Part shown: positions 52,819 through 61,385 of the stretch, one piece after another
Layout of the letters: every line of letters begins with the position of its first letter
How positions within the stretch are numbered: position 1 is the first letter of the stretch
From: Chitinophaga tropicalis
GTDB lineage: Bacteria; Bacteroidota; Bacteroidia; Chitinophagales; Chitinophagaceae
Direction of reading: 5' to 3'
Length of the DNA: 64,000 nucleotides
Assembly (NCBI RefSeq): GCF_009758205.1
Contig: NZ_WRXN01000011.1
Span: 62,001-126,000 of the forward strand
The notes under the pieces: generated by a model
What the model was told of the DNA's origin: nothing
Seen by the model: only the letters and a program-made list of their open reading frames with translations
Databases searched by the model: none
Translations under genes and position numbers: made by a program

Positions 52819-53199
52819 TTATTTCTTAGCCTTTTCCTTTTTGGTACCATACTTGGAACGGCTCTGCTTTCTGTCTTTCACACCAGCAGTATCCAGGGAA
52901 CCACGAACAATGTGGTAACGTACACCTGGCAGATCTTTTACCCTACCACCACGGATCAGCACGATGGAGTGCTCCTGCAGGTTGTGTCCTTCACCAGGGA
53001 TGTAAGCGATCACCTCTACTTTATTTGTCAAACGCACCTTTGCAACCTTGCGCAGCGCAGAGTTTGGCTTTTTAGGAGTGGTTGTGTACACACGGGTACA
53101 AACACCACGACGCTGAGGACAGCTATCTAAAGCCCTGGACTTGGATTTAGCCCGGATAATTTCTCTTCCTTTTCTTACTAATTGTTGTATAGTAGGCAT
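52819..53199 (-). CDS. rpsL: ribosomal protein S12
   Basis: Decoding-centre protein that controls accuracy and streptomycin response. 126 residues from the Met at 53199 (MPTIQQLVRKGREIIRAKSKSRALDSCPQRRGVC). Both streptomycin-related lysines look wild type: TPKKPNSALRK and GGRVKDLPGVRYH. The longer frame upstream is excluded by the promoter at 53269-53299. Co-transcribed with rpsG (31-bp spacer). Confidence 0.98.
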   Translation of the reverse strand: MPTIQQLVRKGREIIRAKSKSRALDSCPQRRGVCTRVYTTTPKKPNSALRKVAKVRLTNKVEVIAYIPGEGHNLQEHSIVLIRGGRVKDLPGVRYHIVRGSLDTAGVKDRKQSRSKYGTKKEKAKK

Positions 53200-53268
53200 T
53201 CTACCTAGATTTTTTTTCTGTCGGTTTACAATGACATCCAAATCACCCAGAATGGGAATTTGGGAGGG

Positions 53269-53299
53269 CAAAGGTAGCCTTATCTATGTTAATAACAAA
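53269..53299 (-). promoter_or_regulatory. rpsL-rpsG promoter
   Basis: Minus strand TTTG (53296-53299), 19 bases, TACCTTTG (53269-53276), perfect consensus, 70 bases before the rpsL start. The GGGAGGGCAAAGGTA context is shared with the fusA and rpsJ promoters. Confidence 0.8.
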
Positions 53300-53329
53300 A
53301 TGTTTTGAACATTTTTTTGAAAGTCGACC

Positions 53330-53620
53330 TCAATTCCCGGACAAATAGGTTACAATATCCTTCCATTCTTCTTCCAGGGAGGTTTGAGGCATGCTCCGGC
53401 CCGCCCGGGAATACCAGTAACGGGCATTGCTCCTGTCTCCCTCCTTACGATGCAGGTAGGCATGTACCCAGGCAGCAGTATCGTCGTCAAGGTGCTCTAC
53501 AATATCATGAGCCCGCTGCCAGTTACCCTTACCTTCCCACCATAAAGACTGGAGGTAGGATGTCAGACCGGCGGGAGGCGCGGATTGATTGAGAGAATTA
53601 GTGAATTCAGAAAATGTCAT
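53330..53620 (-). CDS. small protein with a half-TPR-like motif
   Basis: 96 residues. SLWWEGKGNWQRAHDIVEHLDDDTAAWVHAYLHRKEGDRSNARYWYSRAGR is a conserved pattern in a widespread family of small soluble proteins without a defined role. The Met at 53620 (MTFSEFTNSLN) is preferred to one 14 codons upstream. Leaderless or with a short leader; it lies next to ilvE's terminator. Confidence 0.7.
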   Translation of the reverse strand: MTFSEFTNSLNQSAPPAGLTSYLQSLWWEGKGNWQRAHDIVEHLDDDTAAWVHAYLHRKEGDRSNARYWYSRAGRSMPQTSLEEEWKDIVTYLSGN

Positions 53621-53632
53621 GGGACAAAGATA

Positions 53633-53675
53633 AAATAAAGAGGGCCACCTGCAATAAAGCAAATGGCCCTCTGAT
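53633..53675 (-). terminator. ilvE terminator
   Basis: Stem AGAGGGCCA / TGGCCCTCT, then TTTATTTTATC on the minus strand. Confidence 0.7.
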
Positions 53676-53691
53676 TCAACACAACTAAGAC

Positions 53692-54810
53692 TTATTTAGA
53701 ATGTTTCGATACTTTATAGTTCCAGTTCCTGGTATCCGCAGCCTTACCGGTACGGATAGCATCCAGGCGCTGCAGCAACTCATCCCCTACTTCATATTTT
53801 GAAGGGTCCAGGGTGATCTTATGGTCTTTATAGTCCAGCTGCTCTACATAAGCAACGCTGGAGGCAGTGCCGGTACCAAATACTTCCCGCAGAGTACCAT
53901 TCTTTGAAGCAGTGACGATCTCTTCTATAGATACAGGCCTTTCTTCTACGGTCAGCCCCATATCTGTCAGGATGTCCATTACGCTGGTACGGGTCACCCC
54001 GGCCAGTATAGTACCCTGGGTCAGGTCCGGTGTCAGCGCTTTATTGCCTATAATAGCAAAAACGTTCATGGTGCCGCATTCCTGCAGGTATTTAAATTCC
54101 ATACCGTCCACCCAGAGGATCTGATCATACCCCTGCTTGCGGGCCTGCATGGTAGGATACATAGCCCCCCCATAGTTACCCGCCGCCTTTGCATACCCCA
54201 CACCACCAGGAAAAGCACGGATATATTTATCCTGTACCAGCAAACGGATAGGCTTATTAAAATAAGGACCGGAAGGTGAATTTATAATAACGAATTTATA
54301 TGTATCAGATGGACGTACCCCTATGAACTCATCCGCAGCAATCATAAAAGGACGGAGATAGAGCGAGCTGCCTTCATTTGTAGGCACCCAGTCACGGTCA
54401 AGGTCTATCAGCATATCCATGCCACCAATAAACAACCATTCCGGCACCGAAGGCATCCCCATTCTTTCGGCAGATGTATTAAAACGGGCGTAGTTATCAT
54501 AAGGGCGGAAGATCATAGGCTCTCCCTGCTGGTCTTTATAGGCTTTGATCCCCTCAAAAATAGCCTGTCCGTAATGCCATGCAGCATTGGAAGGGCTTAC
54601 GGAAAGGTTGCCGAACGGCAGTATCTCTGCGTTCTTCCATTCTTTTCCATCAAAATCAGCCACCAGCATATGGTCGGCATACTTCTTACCGAATACAAGG
54701 TTATTAAAGTCAATCTCGCTGATCCTGCTTTTCTGCGTACGGGTCACCTTGATCTTCTTTACTGCTTCCTCCAGTATTGGACTTGTTGTTGGATTGTCTA
54801 CTGCCATCAT
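53692..54810 (-). CDS. ilvE: branched-chain amino acid aminotransferase
   Basis: Transfers amino groups to and from leucine, isoleucine and valine with pyridoxal phosphate. 372 residues; fold type IV group II (about 350-370) rather than the shorter E. coli type. Motifs include FGNLSVSPSNAAWHYGQAIFEGIKAYK, the PLP lysine in YAKAAGNYGGAM near residue 205, and the EECGTMNVF-like region QECGTMNVFAIIG. The start could also be the second Met (54807). Confidence 0.95.
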   Translation of the reverse strand: MMAVDNPTTSPILEEAVKKIKVTRTQKSRISEIDFNNLVFGKKYADHMLVADFDGKEWKNAEILPFGNLSVSPSNAAWHYGQAIFEGIKAYKDQQGEPMIFRPYDNYARFNTSAERMGMPSVPEWLFIGGMDMLIDLDRDWVPTNEGSSLYLRPFMIAADEFIGVRPSDTYKFVIINSPSGPYFNKPIRLLVQDKYIRAFPGGVGYAKAAGNYGGAMYPTMQARKQGYDQILWVDGMEFKYLQECGTMNVFAIIGNKALTPDLTQGTILAGVTRTSVMDILTDMGLTVEERPVSIEEIVTASKNGTLREVFGTGTASSVAYVEQLDYKDHKITLDPSKYEVGDELLQRLDAIRTGKAADTRNWNYKVSKHSK

Positions 54811-54924
54811 AAGGACCTATTATTTATTGTTTTGATGTCTGACGGTAATTACGATTTCAATTTATGGTCCTGTTTCCCGTTAAATTCTAAAGTCGGAAAT
54901 CCTGAATCTAAAATTGAATACTCT

Positions 54925-54932
54925 TACATTTG
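54925..54932 (+). promoter_or_regulatory. possible -7 box of the gene at 55006
   Basis: TACATTTG, exact TAnnTTTG, 73 bases before the ATG; no good -33 partner. Confidence 0.4.
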
Positions 54933-55005
54933 CTCACTATCAGATGCAAATAAACTGATTTTTTCCCCAAGGGGAGCCTTTACATTCAATTAAATCTATA
55001 TATAC

Positions 55006-55503
55006 ATGTCCTTTGATAAAGTGCAACTGGACCCGTATATCTTAGCTAAGATATATACCCAGCCTATCATTCCGGGGAAAAAGGAGCCCGACGCAATACC
55101 TGCAGAAGCGCCTCCTAAAGTGAAATATTTAGGCGAAAATCAAAAAAACATTGTACTGTTCATACAAAATGATAGTGAAGCATACTTAAACGAGGAATTA
55201 TTTAATCTGCTTACCAATATATTGAATGCATGTAAACTGGGTATGCAGGATATTGCGCTTGTAAATATAGCCCAGCATCCCGCAATACCATTTACCACAT
55301 GGTTACAGGCTATTCCTGTAAAACAGGCTGTCCTGTTTGGCATCCCTCCTGCCAGACTTGGCCTGGAAGCCATTGCCGATTATCAGCTGCTGCAGGTGAA
55401 CGGTTGTCAGCTGATCTGTTCTGATCCGTTACAGCTCATAGCGCAGGACAAAATGCTGAAAGGCAAACTCTGGATGGGGCTTAAGCAACTTCTCGGTATT
55501 TAA
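55006..55503 (+). CDS. uncharacterised protein, weakly similar in layout to DNA polymerase III psi
   Basis: 165 residues, soluble. Visible pattern: KNIVLFIQNDSEAYLNEELFNLLTNILNACKLGMQDIALVNIAQHP, AVLFGIPPARLGL and the end ICSDPLQLIAQDKMLKGKLWMGLKQLLGI. The core strand/loop order and the C-terminal ...DKMLKGKLW...L pattern recall HolD (psi) proteins, but I cannot show homology. It begins a run of four same-strand genes with short gaps ending with the nitroreductase. Confidence 0.55.
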   Translation: MSFDKVQLDPYILAKIYTQPIIPGKKEPDAIPAEAPPKVKYLGENQKNIVLFIQNDSEAYLNEELFNLLTNILNACKLGMQDIALVNIAQHPAIPFTTWLQAIPVKQAVLFGIPPARLGLEAIADYQLLQVNGCQLICSDPLQLIAQDKMLKGKLWMGLKQLLGI

Positions 55504-55545
55504 ATCTATTATCCACCTATAACTATTAATCACCAATTTTATTTA

Positions 55546-56124
55546 ATGAAGCTCGTATTTGCCACCAACAATGAAAACAAAATAAGAGAGATCAGGTCAG
55601 TGCTGGGCAACAGTTTTTCTATTGAAACCCTGCAGGAAGCAGGAATAGATATTGACATACCAGAACCTCACAATACACTGGAAGCCAACGCCACAGAAAA
55701 ATCCGACACCATTTATACCATAACCGGTAAGGATTGTTTTTCTGAGGATACCGGACTGGAAATACCTGCTTTGAACGGCGCCCCGGGCGTATTGTCAGCC
55801 CGCTATGCAGGCGAGCAGAAATCTGCGGATGATAATATTGCCAAAGTCCTGAAGGAAATGGAAGGAAAAGAAGACCGCCGCGCCAATTTCAGAACAGTGA
55901 TCTCCCTGATCATGGATAATGAGGAATTCCTTTTTGAAGGTATCTGCCCAGGCACTATCCTTCATGAACGCAGAGGCAGCAAGGGATTTGGCTATGATCC
56001 TATTTTCATTCCCGACGGCGCAACACAGACATTTGCAGAAATGGAACTGGAAACAAAGAACCAGTATAGCCACCGGGCAAAGGCCTTCCATAAACTGGTA
56101 GCCTTCCTGAAAGAAATTAAGTAA
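55546..56124 (+). CDS. rdgB: XTP/dITP diphosphatase (HAM1/RdgB family)
   Basis: Removes non-canonical purine nucleotides (ITP, dITP, XTP) before they enter nucleic acids. 192 residues; LVFATNNENKIREIR at the start, EDTGLEIPALNGAPGVLSARYAGE near 70, and GSKGFGYDPIFIPDGATQTFAEME near 145 are the nucleotide-binding motifs. Normal length. Ends in SHRAKAFHKL, the family close. Confidence 0.96.
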   Translation: MKLVFATNNENKIREIRSVLGNSFSIETLQEAGIDIDIPEPHNTLEANATEKSDTIYTITGKDCFSEDTGLEIPALNGAPGVLSARYAGEQKSADDNIAKVLKEMEGKEDRRANFRTVISLIMDNEEFLFEGICPGTILHERRGSKGFGYDPIFIPDGATQTFAEMELETKNQYSHRAKAFHKLVAFLKEIK

Positions 56125-56143
56125 CAGATAACTAAAGGATAAG

Positions 56144-56575
56144 ATGGCAAGAGTAAAAATAGATATTCCGGAACAGCTGGGCTTTAACACACAGATACCC
56201 GTTACTATTTCATACATCAACTATGGCTCACATGTCGGGAATGATGCTATCCTTTCTCTTATGCATGAGGCAAGGTTCCGTTTTCTGGCATCCCTGGGGT
56301 ATAAAGAGCTGGATAAAGAGCTCAATGTAGGAGTGATCATGGCCGATGTGGCCGTTATATATAAGGGAGAAGGATTTCATGGCGATGTTTTTGATATAGC
56401 AGTAGGCGCCGGTGATATCACTTCTTTTGGCTTTGATATTTATTACCGTATCACCACCGTTCGCGATGGCAATAACATTATAATAGCAGAAGCGAAATCG
56501 GGAATGATATATTTTGATTATAACGCACGGAAGGTGGCCAGGCTGCCGGAAGAGTGGAAAGAAAAGTTAAAATAA
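56144..56575 (+). CDS. acyl-CoA thioesterase, hotdog fold (4HBT)
   Basis: 143 residues; ISYINYGSHVGNDAILSLMHEARFRFLASLGY is the typical 4HBT helix with Asp/Glu-type active-site residues near residues 29 and 38, followed by VAVIYKGEGFHGDVFDIAVGAGDITSFGFDIYYRITT. Hydrolyses some acyl-CoA; substrate unknown. Starts 19 bases after rdgB. Confidence 0.85.
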   Translation: MARVKIDIPEQLGFNTQIPVTISYINYGSHVGNDAILSLMHEARFRFLASLGYKELDKELNVGVIMADVAVIYKGEGFHGDVFDIAVGAGDITSFGFDIYYRITTVRDGNNIIIAEAKSGMIYFDYNARKVARLPEEWKEKLK

Positions 56576-56586
56576 TAAACACACGC

Positions 56587-57168
56587 ATGGAAAAAGGAAA
56601 TCTGAAGAAGATTATTGAACAACGCCGCAATATCAAGCCTGCGAGCATGAACGGAAAAAAGGTCCCGGATGAACAGGTGCAGGAACTGCTGCAACTGGCT
56701 GACTGGGCTCCTACACATGGTTATACCGAACCCTGGTACTTTGTGGTATTCAGCGGCAACGGTGTTAAACGCTTCTGTAATGATCATGCAGAGCTGTATA
56801 AAACTAATACTCCGGCAGAAAAGTTTGCACAGGCAACTTATGACAAGCTACAGCAGCAGGGCGATCTGGCCTCTCATGTAATAGCCATCTGCATGAAAAG
56901 AGGTACCAAGCCTGGCGTACCGGAAATAGAAGAAGTAGCAGCCGTAGCCTGCGCTACTCAGAATCTCTGGCTGGGAGCTACAGAAATGGGATTGGCTGGT
57001 TACTGGGGATCAGGCGGCATGACTTTTCACCCGGCTATGAAGGAATACTTCTCCCTGAAAGAAGAAGACAGGATCCTCGGCTTTTTCTACCTGGGATATA
57101 CTGACGAAGTTATACCCGATGGACGTAGGCTGAAACCCGCAGAAGAGAAGTTTAAGTGGGAAAGATAG
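56587..57168 (+). CDS. nitroreductase-family flavoprotein
   Basis: 193 residues; the FMN-binding start KKIIEQRRNIKPASMNGKKV, LADWAPTHGYTEPWYFVV and LGLAG-like EMGLAGYWGSGGM are typical of the NfsA/YdjA group. Reduces nitro compounds, quinones or an unknown natural substrate with NAD(P)H. The frame extends 11 codons upstream into the thioesterase end; the Met at 56587 is chosen, giving a clean 11-base gap. Confidence 0.85.
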   Translation: MEKGNLKKIIEQRRNIKPASMNGKKVPDEQVQELLQLADWAPTHGYTEPWYFVVFSGNGVKRFCNDHAELYKTNTPAEKFAQATYDKLQQQGDLASHVIAICMKRGTKPGVPEIEEVAAVACATQNLWLGATEMGLAGYWGSGGMTFHPAMKEYFSLKEEDRILGFFYLGYTDEVIPDGRRLKPAEEKFKWER

Positions 57169-57181
57169 TTTGAAGGATTTT

Positions 57182-57230
57182 TGAGCCTCTGGCCGGCAGA
57201 AAACCATATTACCGCCGGCCGGAGGCTATT
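57182..57230 (+). terminator. hairpin after the nitroreductase gene
   Basis: Stem AGCCTCTGGCCGGC (57184-57197) / GCCGGCCGGAGGCT (57214-57227), one mismatch; very GC-rich, but only a weak T tail. Confidence 0.6.
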
Positions 57231-57250
57231 AAAGATAAAACCATTCACCC

Positions 57251-59731
57251 ATGAACCATATCCCCCAAAAGATACTGGCCTTCATTGGCTGTTTGCTGAT
57301 CTGTGTAAATCTCAATGCACAGACAACTAACCCATCACCCAAACCTATTGACAGCGCCACGCTGAGCAAGCTTATCTCCAAACAGGTAAAAGACACAGCC
57401 AGCGGTAAGTCCATCCTCAAACTTTCCGATACCTCCGTTGCGCTGATAATTACTCACCTGGAAACTTATACACTCATGCTCAACCAGGTGATGAGCACCC
57501 TGCGCCGGGGACTGGATACAGCAGATATCAGCGAGAACCTGCCGCTTATCGATTCTTCCATGAATGTAGTGAAACGGGATGTTGCAGCGTTGGGCAGTAC
57601 TCCCAACGTGCATGACCTGTATACTAACCGGGTATTATTGGTACAGATGGAATGGCGGCTGGATAACTGGCAGAACACCCTTTTCAGATTCCACGATAAA
57701 CTGGTGAATATCAGTGATACCCTGCAACTGCTCAGGAAAGATACCGCCATGCGCAACATACCCGCAGAAGATGAACTGAGGGATATATACGTAGGACAGA
57801 TGGCTACCCTGATCTCAAAATGGCGGCAGGTAGACAGCGCCAACAGGAATAACCTGTTACGCCTGGGACTATTGCAGAATAAAGTGGCCAGGCGTTATAT
57901 AGATGTGACCAACCTGCTGGAAGACATGGATTTCCAGATAACCAGCTTCAGTACCCGGATGTTCAATAAAGACTTCAGTTACCTGTGGGAACCGCCGCTG
58001 CCAGACAAAAAAGGCCCGCGCTTCAACCAGGTACTGGAAAGGTCCGTCAAAAAAAACATCAAAGTACTTAACATCTTCTTTGCTGTAAGACGCCCTTTAT
58101 TTATACTCTGGCTGCTGGGCGCTATCGCATTTGCATGGTGGGTAAGCTATAATGTAAACAGGATCCGCAATAACCACGAAGCCACAGAAGCAGAATCCAT
58201 CCTGCTCCATTCCCGTTACCTGTACCGTTACCGCATAGCCAGCACATTACTGCTGGTTACCACAGTATCCTCTATCCTATCCATCCAGTACCCTATCCTT
58301 TACTCCGAGATCACCTGGATAATTGCCGTCCTTGCCCTGACCTGGATGATTGCACAGAATGTACCTAAAAGCCTGCTGAAACGCTGGCTGGTACTTGTGG
58401 CATTGCTCATATTATACTGTATCAACAACTTACTCATCCAGGCAACATTTACAGAACAATGGGTGCTCTTCATAAGCAGCATTCTCTCCATTGCAGCAGG
58501 CAGCTACCTGTTACGCACGTTACGGGGCAGTACGCTTCCCCTGCCCAGGTATGCACGGCATGCCGTGTGGCTGCTCATTTTTATGAGCGGATTATCACTG
58601 GTACTGGTAACAGATGCCAGGGTCACGGCAGCCAGGATCATAGGGGCGACCAGTGTGGTAAATATTACCATGGCGCTCTGTATAGTGTTGGTTGTGGAAA
58701 TACTGATGGAAGCAGTTTACCTGCAGGTAGAAGCACATAAAGATTCCACCACCATCGTTTCAATGATAGATTACCAGCAGATCAAGAAACGGTTAAAAAC
58801 CATCCTGTACATCTTTGGTACCGCCGGCTGGCTTACGCTGATGGCAAGGAACCTTTACCTGTATGACGGCATTTATGAAGCCATCAGCAACTTCCTGGTG
58901 GCAGAACGTAAGATCGGCACATTTGCATTCTCCTTCAGTGGCATTATTATCTTCCTGCTAATCATCTGGATATCTACCATCATTACCCAGATCATTTCCT
59001 ACCTGCTGGGATTTGCCGGACAATCAACCCAATCCCGTAAGGGACCAGGGTCCATGATGCTGCTCATCCGGCTGGCCATCCTGGGAGCAGGTACTTTGCT
59101 GGCATTTGCCGCCTCAGGCATCCCGCTGGACAAAATAGCCATCGTAGTGGGTGCCTTAGGTGTAGGTATAGGCTTCGGTTTACAGAATATTGTGAACAAC
59201 CTGGTATCCGGCGTAATACTGGCATTTGAAAAACCCATAGAAGTAGGCGATGTAATTGAACTGGGCAACAGAACAGGAGTGGTGAAGGAGATCGGGATAC
59301 GGTCCAGTAAGATATCGGCCGGAGACGGGTCTGAAGTGATAGTACCCAACGGAGAACTGATAGCACAGCAATTGGTGAACTGGACGCTCAGCAGCAGGAG
59401 CAGGCGTGTAGACCTGGTGCTCGGTATTGCCTATGGCTCCGACCCGCAGAAAGCACTGAGCCTTATCCGGCAACTGCTGCAAAGTCATGAAGGCGTGTTG
59501 CAATCTCCCGAGCCAGTAGTGCTGTTACAGAACTTCCGGGACTGGGCCATTGATATACAGGCAATGTTCTGGATCAGTGACCTTGGTCAGGCAGGAACAA
59601 TGAAAAGTACTGTCCTTACAGAGATATATGCTTTATTGCAGGAAGCAGGTATCAATATTGCTCACCCGGGACCACAGCAGGTACAGATCAAAATGGACAC
59701 TATGGGGTGGAAACCGCCTGCGGCAGACTAA
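57251..59731 (+). CDS. large MscS-family mechanosensitive channel
   Basis: 826 residues. Signal peptide (MNHIPQKILAFIGCLLICVNLNAQ), a periplasmic helical region of about 250 residues with coiled-coil-like stretches (METYTLMLNQVMSTLRR...), then about ten hydrophobic spans between residues 280 and 660. The MscS pore and beta domain follow: GALGVGIGFGLQNIVNNLVSGVILAFEKPIEVGDVIELGNRTGVVKEIGIRSSKIS near 635-690 and VPNGELIAQQLVNWTLS. Large periplasmic domains like this occur in MscK/MscM channels that release solutes on osmotic shock. Confidence 0.9.
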   Translation: MNHIPQKILAFIGCLLICVNLNAQTTNPSPKPIDSATLSKLISKQVKDTASGKSILKLSDTSVALIITHLETYTLMLNQVMSTLRRGLDTADISENLPLIDSSMNVVKRDVAALGSTPNVHDLYTNRVLLVQMEWRLDNWQNTLFRFHDKLVNISDTLQLLRKDTAMRNIPAEDELRDIYVGQMATLISKWRQVDSANRNNLLRLGLLQNKVARRYIDVTNLLEDMDFQITSFSTRMFNKDFSYLWEPPLPDKKGPRFNQVLERSVKKNIKVLNIFFAVRRPLFILWLLGAIAFAWWVSYNVNRIRNNHEATEAESILLHSRYLYRYRIASTLLLVTTVSSILSIQYPILYSEITWIIAVLALTWMIAQNVPKSLLKRWLVLVALLILYCINNLLIQATFTEQWVLFISSILSIAAGSYLLRTLRGSTLPLPRYARHAVWLLIFMSGLSLVLVTDARVTAARIIGATSVVNITMALCIVLVVEILMEAVYLQVEAHKDSTTIVSMIDYQQIKKRLKTILYIFGTAGWLTLMARNLYLYDGIYEAISNFLVAERKIGTFAFSFSGIIIFLLIIWISTIITQIISYLLGFAGQSTQSRKGPGSMMLLIRLAILGAGTLLAFAASGIPLDKIAIVVGALGVGIGFGLQNIVNNLVSGVILAFEKPIEVGDVIELGNRTGVVKEIGIRSSKISAGDGSEVIVPNGELIAQQLVNWTLSSRSRRVDLVLGIAYGSDPQKALSLIRQLLQSHEGVLQSPEPVVLLQNFRDWAIDIQAMFWISDLGQAGTMKSTVLTEIYALLQEAGINIAHPGPQQVQIKMDTMGWKPPAAD

Positions 59732-59802
59732 CCCGATATACTTCAGGGAAGCGGCGGGCCCGGCAACATATAGATATTATCGTTACATTTGTGCTGATAG
59801 CC

Positions 59803-60234
59803 ATGCGTAGTGTTATTCTGTTACTGATTATATGTGCCATGTCTTCCAGGACCGCACAGGCACAAATGATGCATTATCCCGATAAGGCATTTGAGATGGC
59901 GCAGGCCACCGGCAAAGACGTAATGCTGGTATTTTCCGGTTCCGACTGGTGTATTCCCTGTATACAATTCAATAAAAAGATATTATCCGACAGCAGCTTT
60001 TTGCGTTTTGCCGGCGATCACCTGGTATTACTGGAAGCTGATTTTCCTCAACGTAAAAAGATCGAAGCTGCTCTGCGTAACCAGTATGATTCACTGGCAG
60101 CAATTTTCAATCCGAAGGGCGCCTTCCCCCAGGTAGTGCTGTTAAGCCCTGAGAAAAAACTGAGGGCATACGTCCCTACCCGGCAACAAACACCAGACGG
60201 GTTTATCAATACACTCAAACAATTACTACAATAG
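59803..60234 (+). CDS. exported thioredoxin-fold protein of the ApbE cluster
   Basis: 143 residues with a signal peptide (MRSVILLLIICAMSSRTAQAQ). Thioredoxin-like fold with KDVMLVFSGSDWCIPCIQFNKKIL, a CIPC motif preceded by SDW, and a cis-Pro in GAFPQVVLLS. Likely an extracytoplasmic thiol protein. The Met at 59803 starts the signal peptide; the frame extends 32 codons upstream into the channel gene. Next gene begins 7 bases later. Confidence 0.85.
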   Translation: MRSVILLLIICAMSSRTAQAQMMHYPDKAFEMAQATGKDVMLVFSGSDWCIPCIQFNKKILSDSSFLRFAGDHLVLLEADFPQRKKIEAALRNQYDSLAAIFNPKGAFPQVVLLSPEKKLRAYVPTRQQTPDGFINTLKQLLQ

Positions 60235-60241
60235 TGTGTCT

Positions 60242-61171
60242 ATGGAAAGCAGGAAGTTGCAAACCCGGCTGATGGGATCAGATTTTGAACTGATAGCCAC
60301 AGGGGACAATGACGCTGAGATCACGGAACGGCTGGAACAGGGCGTTTCCGAGATACAGCGGATAGAAGCAATGCTGAGCGTTTTTAATGAGCAGTCAGTC
60401 ACGTCAAAACTGAATGCCCGGGCAGGAAACCTCCCTGTAGAAGTTCCGGCAGAAGTATATGAGCTGGTAAAACGTTGCCAGCATATCAGCAATATGAGCC
60501 AGGGAGCGTTTGATATATCGTCAGGTACGCTGAAACAACTATTCAATTTCAAATATGATCATCTTGCATGGCCTGACCAGGAAGCAGTAGATACTGCACT
60601 AAAGAATACCGGATACCGGCATATCCTTTTACAGGATAATAACCATATCCGGCTGGAACAACCAGGCATGCAGATAGGCTTTGGCGCTGTAGGTAAAGGC
60701 TATGCAGCAGACAGGGTGAAAGCCCTGTGGATAGCAGGCGGAGCCAAAAGCGGCGTGATAAATGCCAGCGGAGACCTGACCGCCTGGGGCACACAACCTG
60801 ACGGTTCTCCCTGGATAGTTGGCATTGCTCACCCTGATGATACCAGCCGTATGTTATTCTGGCTGCCTGTAAAGAATGCCTCCGTAGCAACCTCCGGCAA
60901 CTATGAACAATATGTGGAACGGGATGGCATCAGGTACTCCCATAACATAGATCCACGTACCGGATGGCCTGTCCCTTTTATTAAAAGCGTAACAGTCATA
61001 AGCCGCAGTGCTGAACTGTCTGATGCCCTGGCTACTGCCGTTACCGTAATGGGTGTACAGGCAGGCATCCACTTTATCAATCAGCTGCCGGATGCACACT
61101 GTATTGTAGTGGACGATAAAAACAACATCTTCCAATCGGCTAACATACATATCAATGCAAAAGTGGACTAA
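60242..61171 (+). CDS. apbE: FAD:protein FMN transferase (ApbE)
   Basis: Attaches FMN covalently to Thr or Ser of target flavoproteins using FAD. 309 residues with ApbE motifs: VDAMLSVF-like IQRIEAMLSVFNEQS, GAVGKGYAADRVK, NASGDLTAWG, SGNYEQYVERDGIRYSHNIDPRTGWPV and the metal site SDALATAVTVMG. It has no signal peptide, and the gap to the previous gene (7 bases) leaves no room for one, although its neighbours are exported. A GTG six bases upstream is an alternative start. Confidence 0.93.
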   Translation: MESRKLQTRLMGSDFELIATGDNDAEITERLEQGVSEIQRIEAMLSVFNEQSVTSKLNARAGNLPVEVPAEVYELVKRCQHISNMSQGAFDISSGTLKQLFNFKYDHLAWPDQEAVDTALKNTGYRHILLQDNNHIRLEQPGMQIGFGAVGKGYAADRVKALWIAGGAKSGVINASGDLTAWGTQPDGSPWIVGIAHPDDTSRMLFWLPVKNASVATSGNYEQYVERDGIRYSHNIDPRTGWPVPFIKSVTVISRSAELSDALATAVTVMGVQAGIHFINQLPDAHCIVVDDKNNIFQSANIHINAKVD

Positions 61172-61379
61172 CAGGAGCATTGTCATCTTTATCATCGTTG
61201 CAGCAACAATGACAGGATGTGTTGCCGTAAAACCCTATCAGCGGGTTTACCTGAATGATGAAGGAATGCAACTGGGAAAAACAAGTTTAGATAAATCTGA
61301 AGACAACGCACATTCGTACCGTGAAGGAAGCAGTGGCGGCGGTAGTGGTAAAGGCAGCGGCGGATGTGGGTGTAACTGA
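61155..61379 (+). CDS. DUF4266 lipoprotein
   Basis: 74 residues; lipobox signal with TMTGC (Cys22), then PYQRVYLNDEGMQLGKTSLDKSEDNAHSYREGSSGGGSGKGSGGCGCN. The closing REG...GGCGCN is typical of DUF4266, whose genes lie with apbE and DUF3570. The Thr/Ser- and Cys-rich tail could be an FMN attachment or metal site, but that is inference. Overlaps the apbE stop by 17 bases. Confidence 0.88.
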   Translation: MQKWTNRSIVIFIIVAATMTGCVAVKPYQRVYLNDEGMQLGKTSLDKSEDNAHSYREGSSGGGSGKGSGGCGCN

Positions 61380-61385
61380 CCTGGC

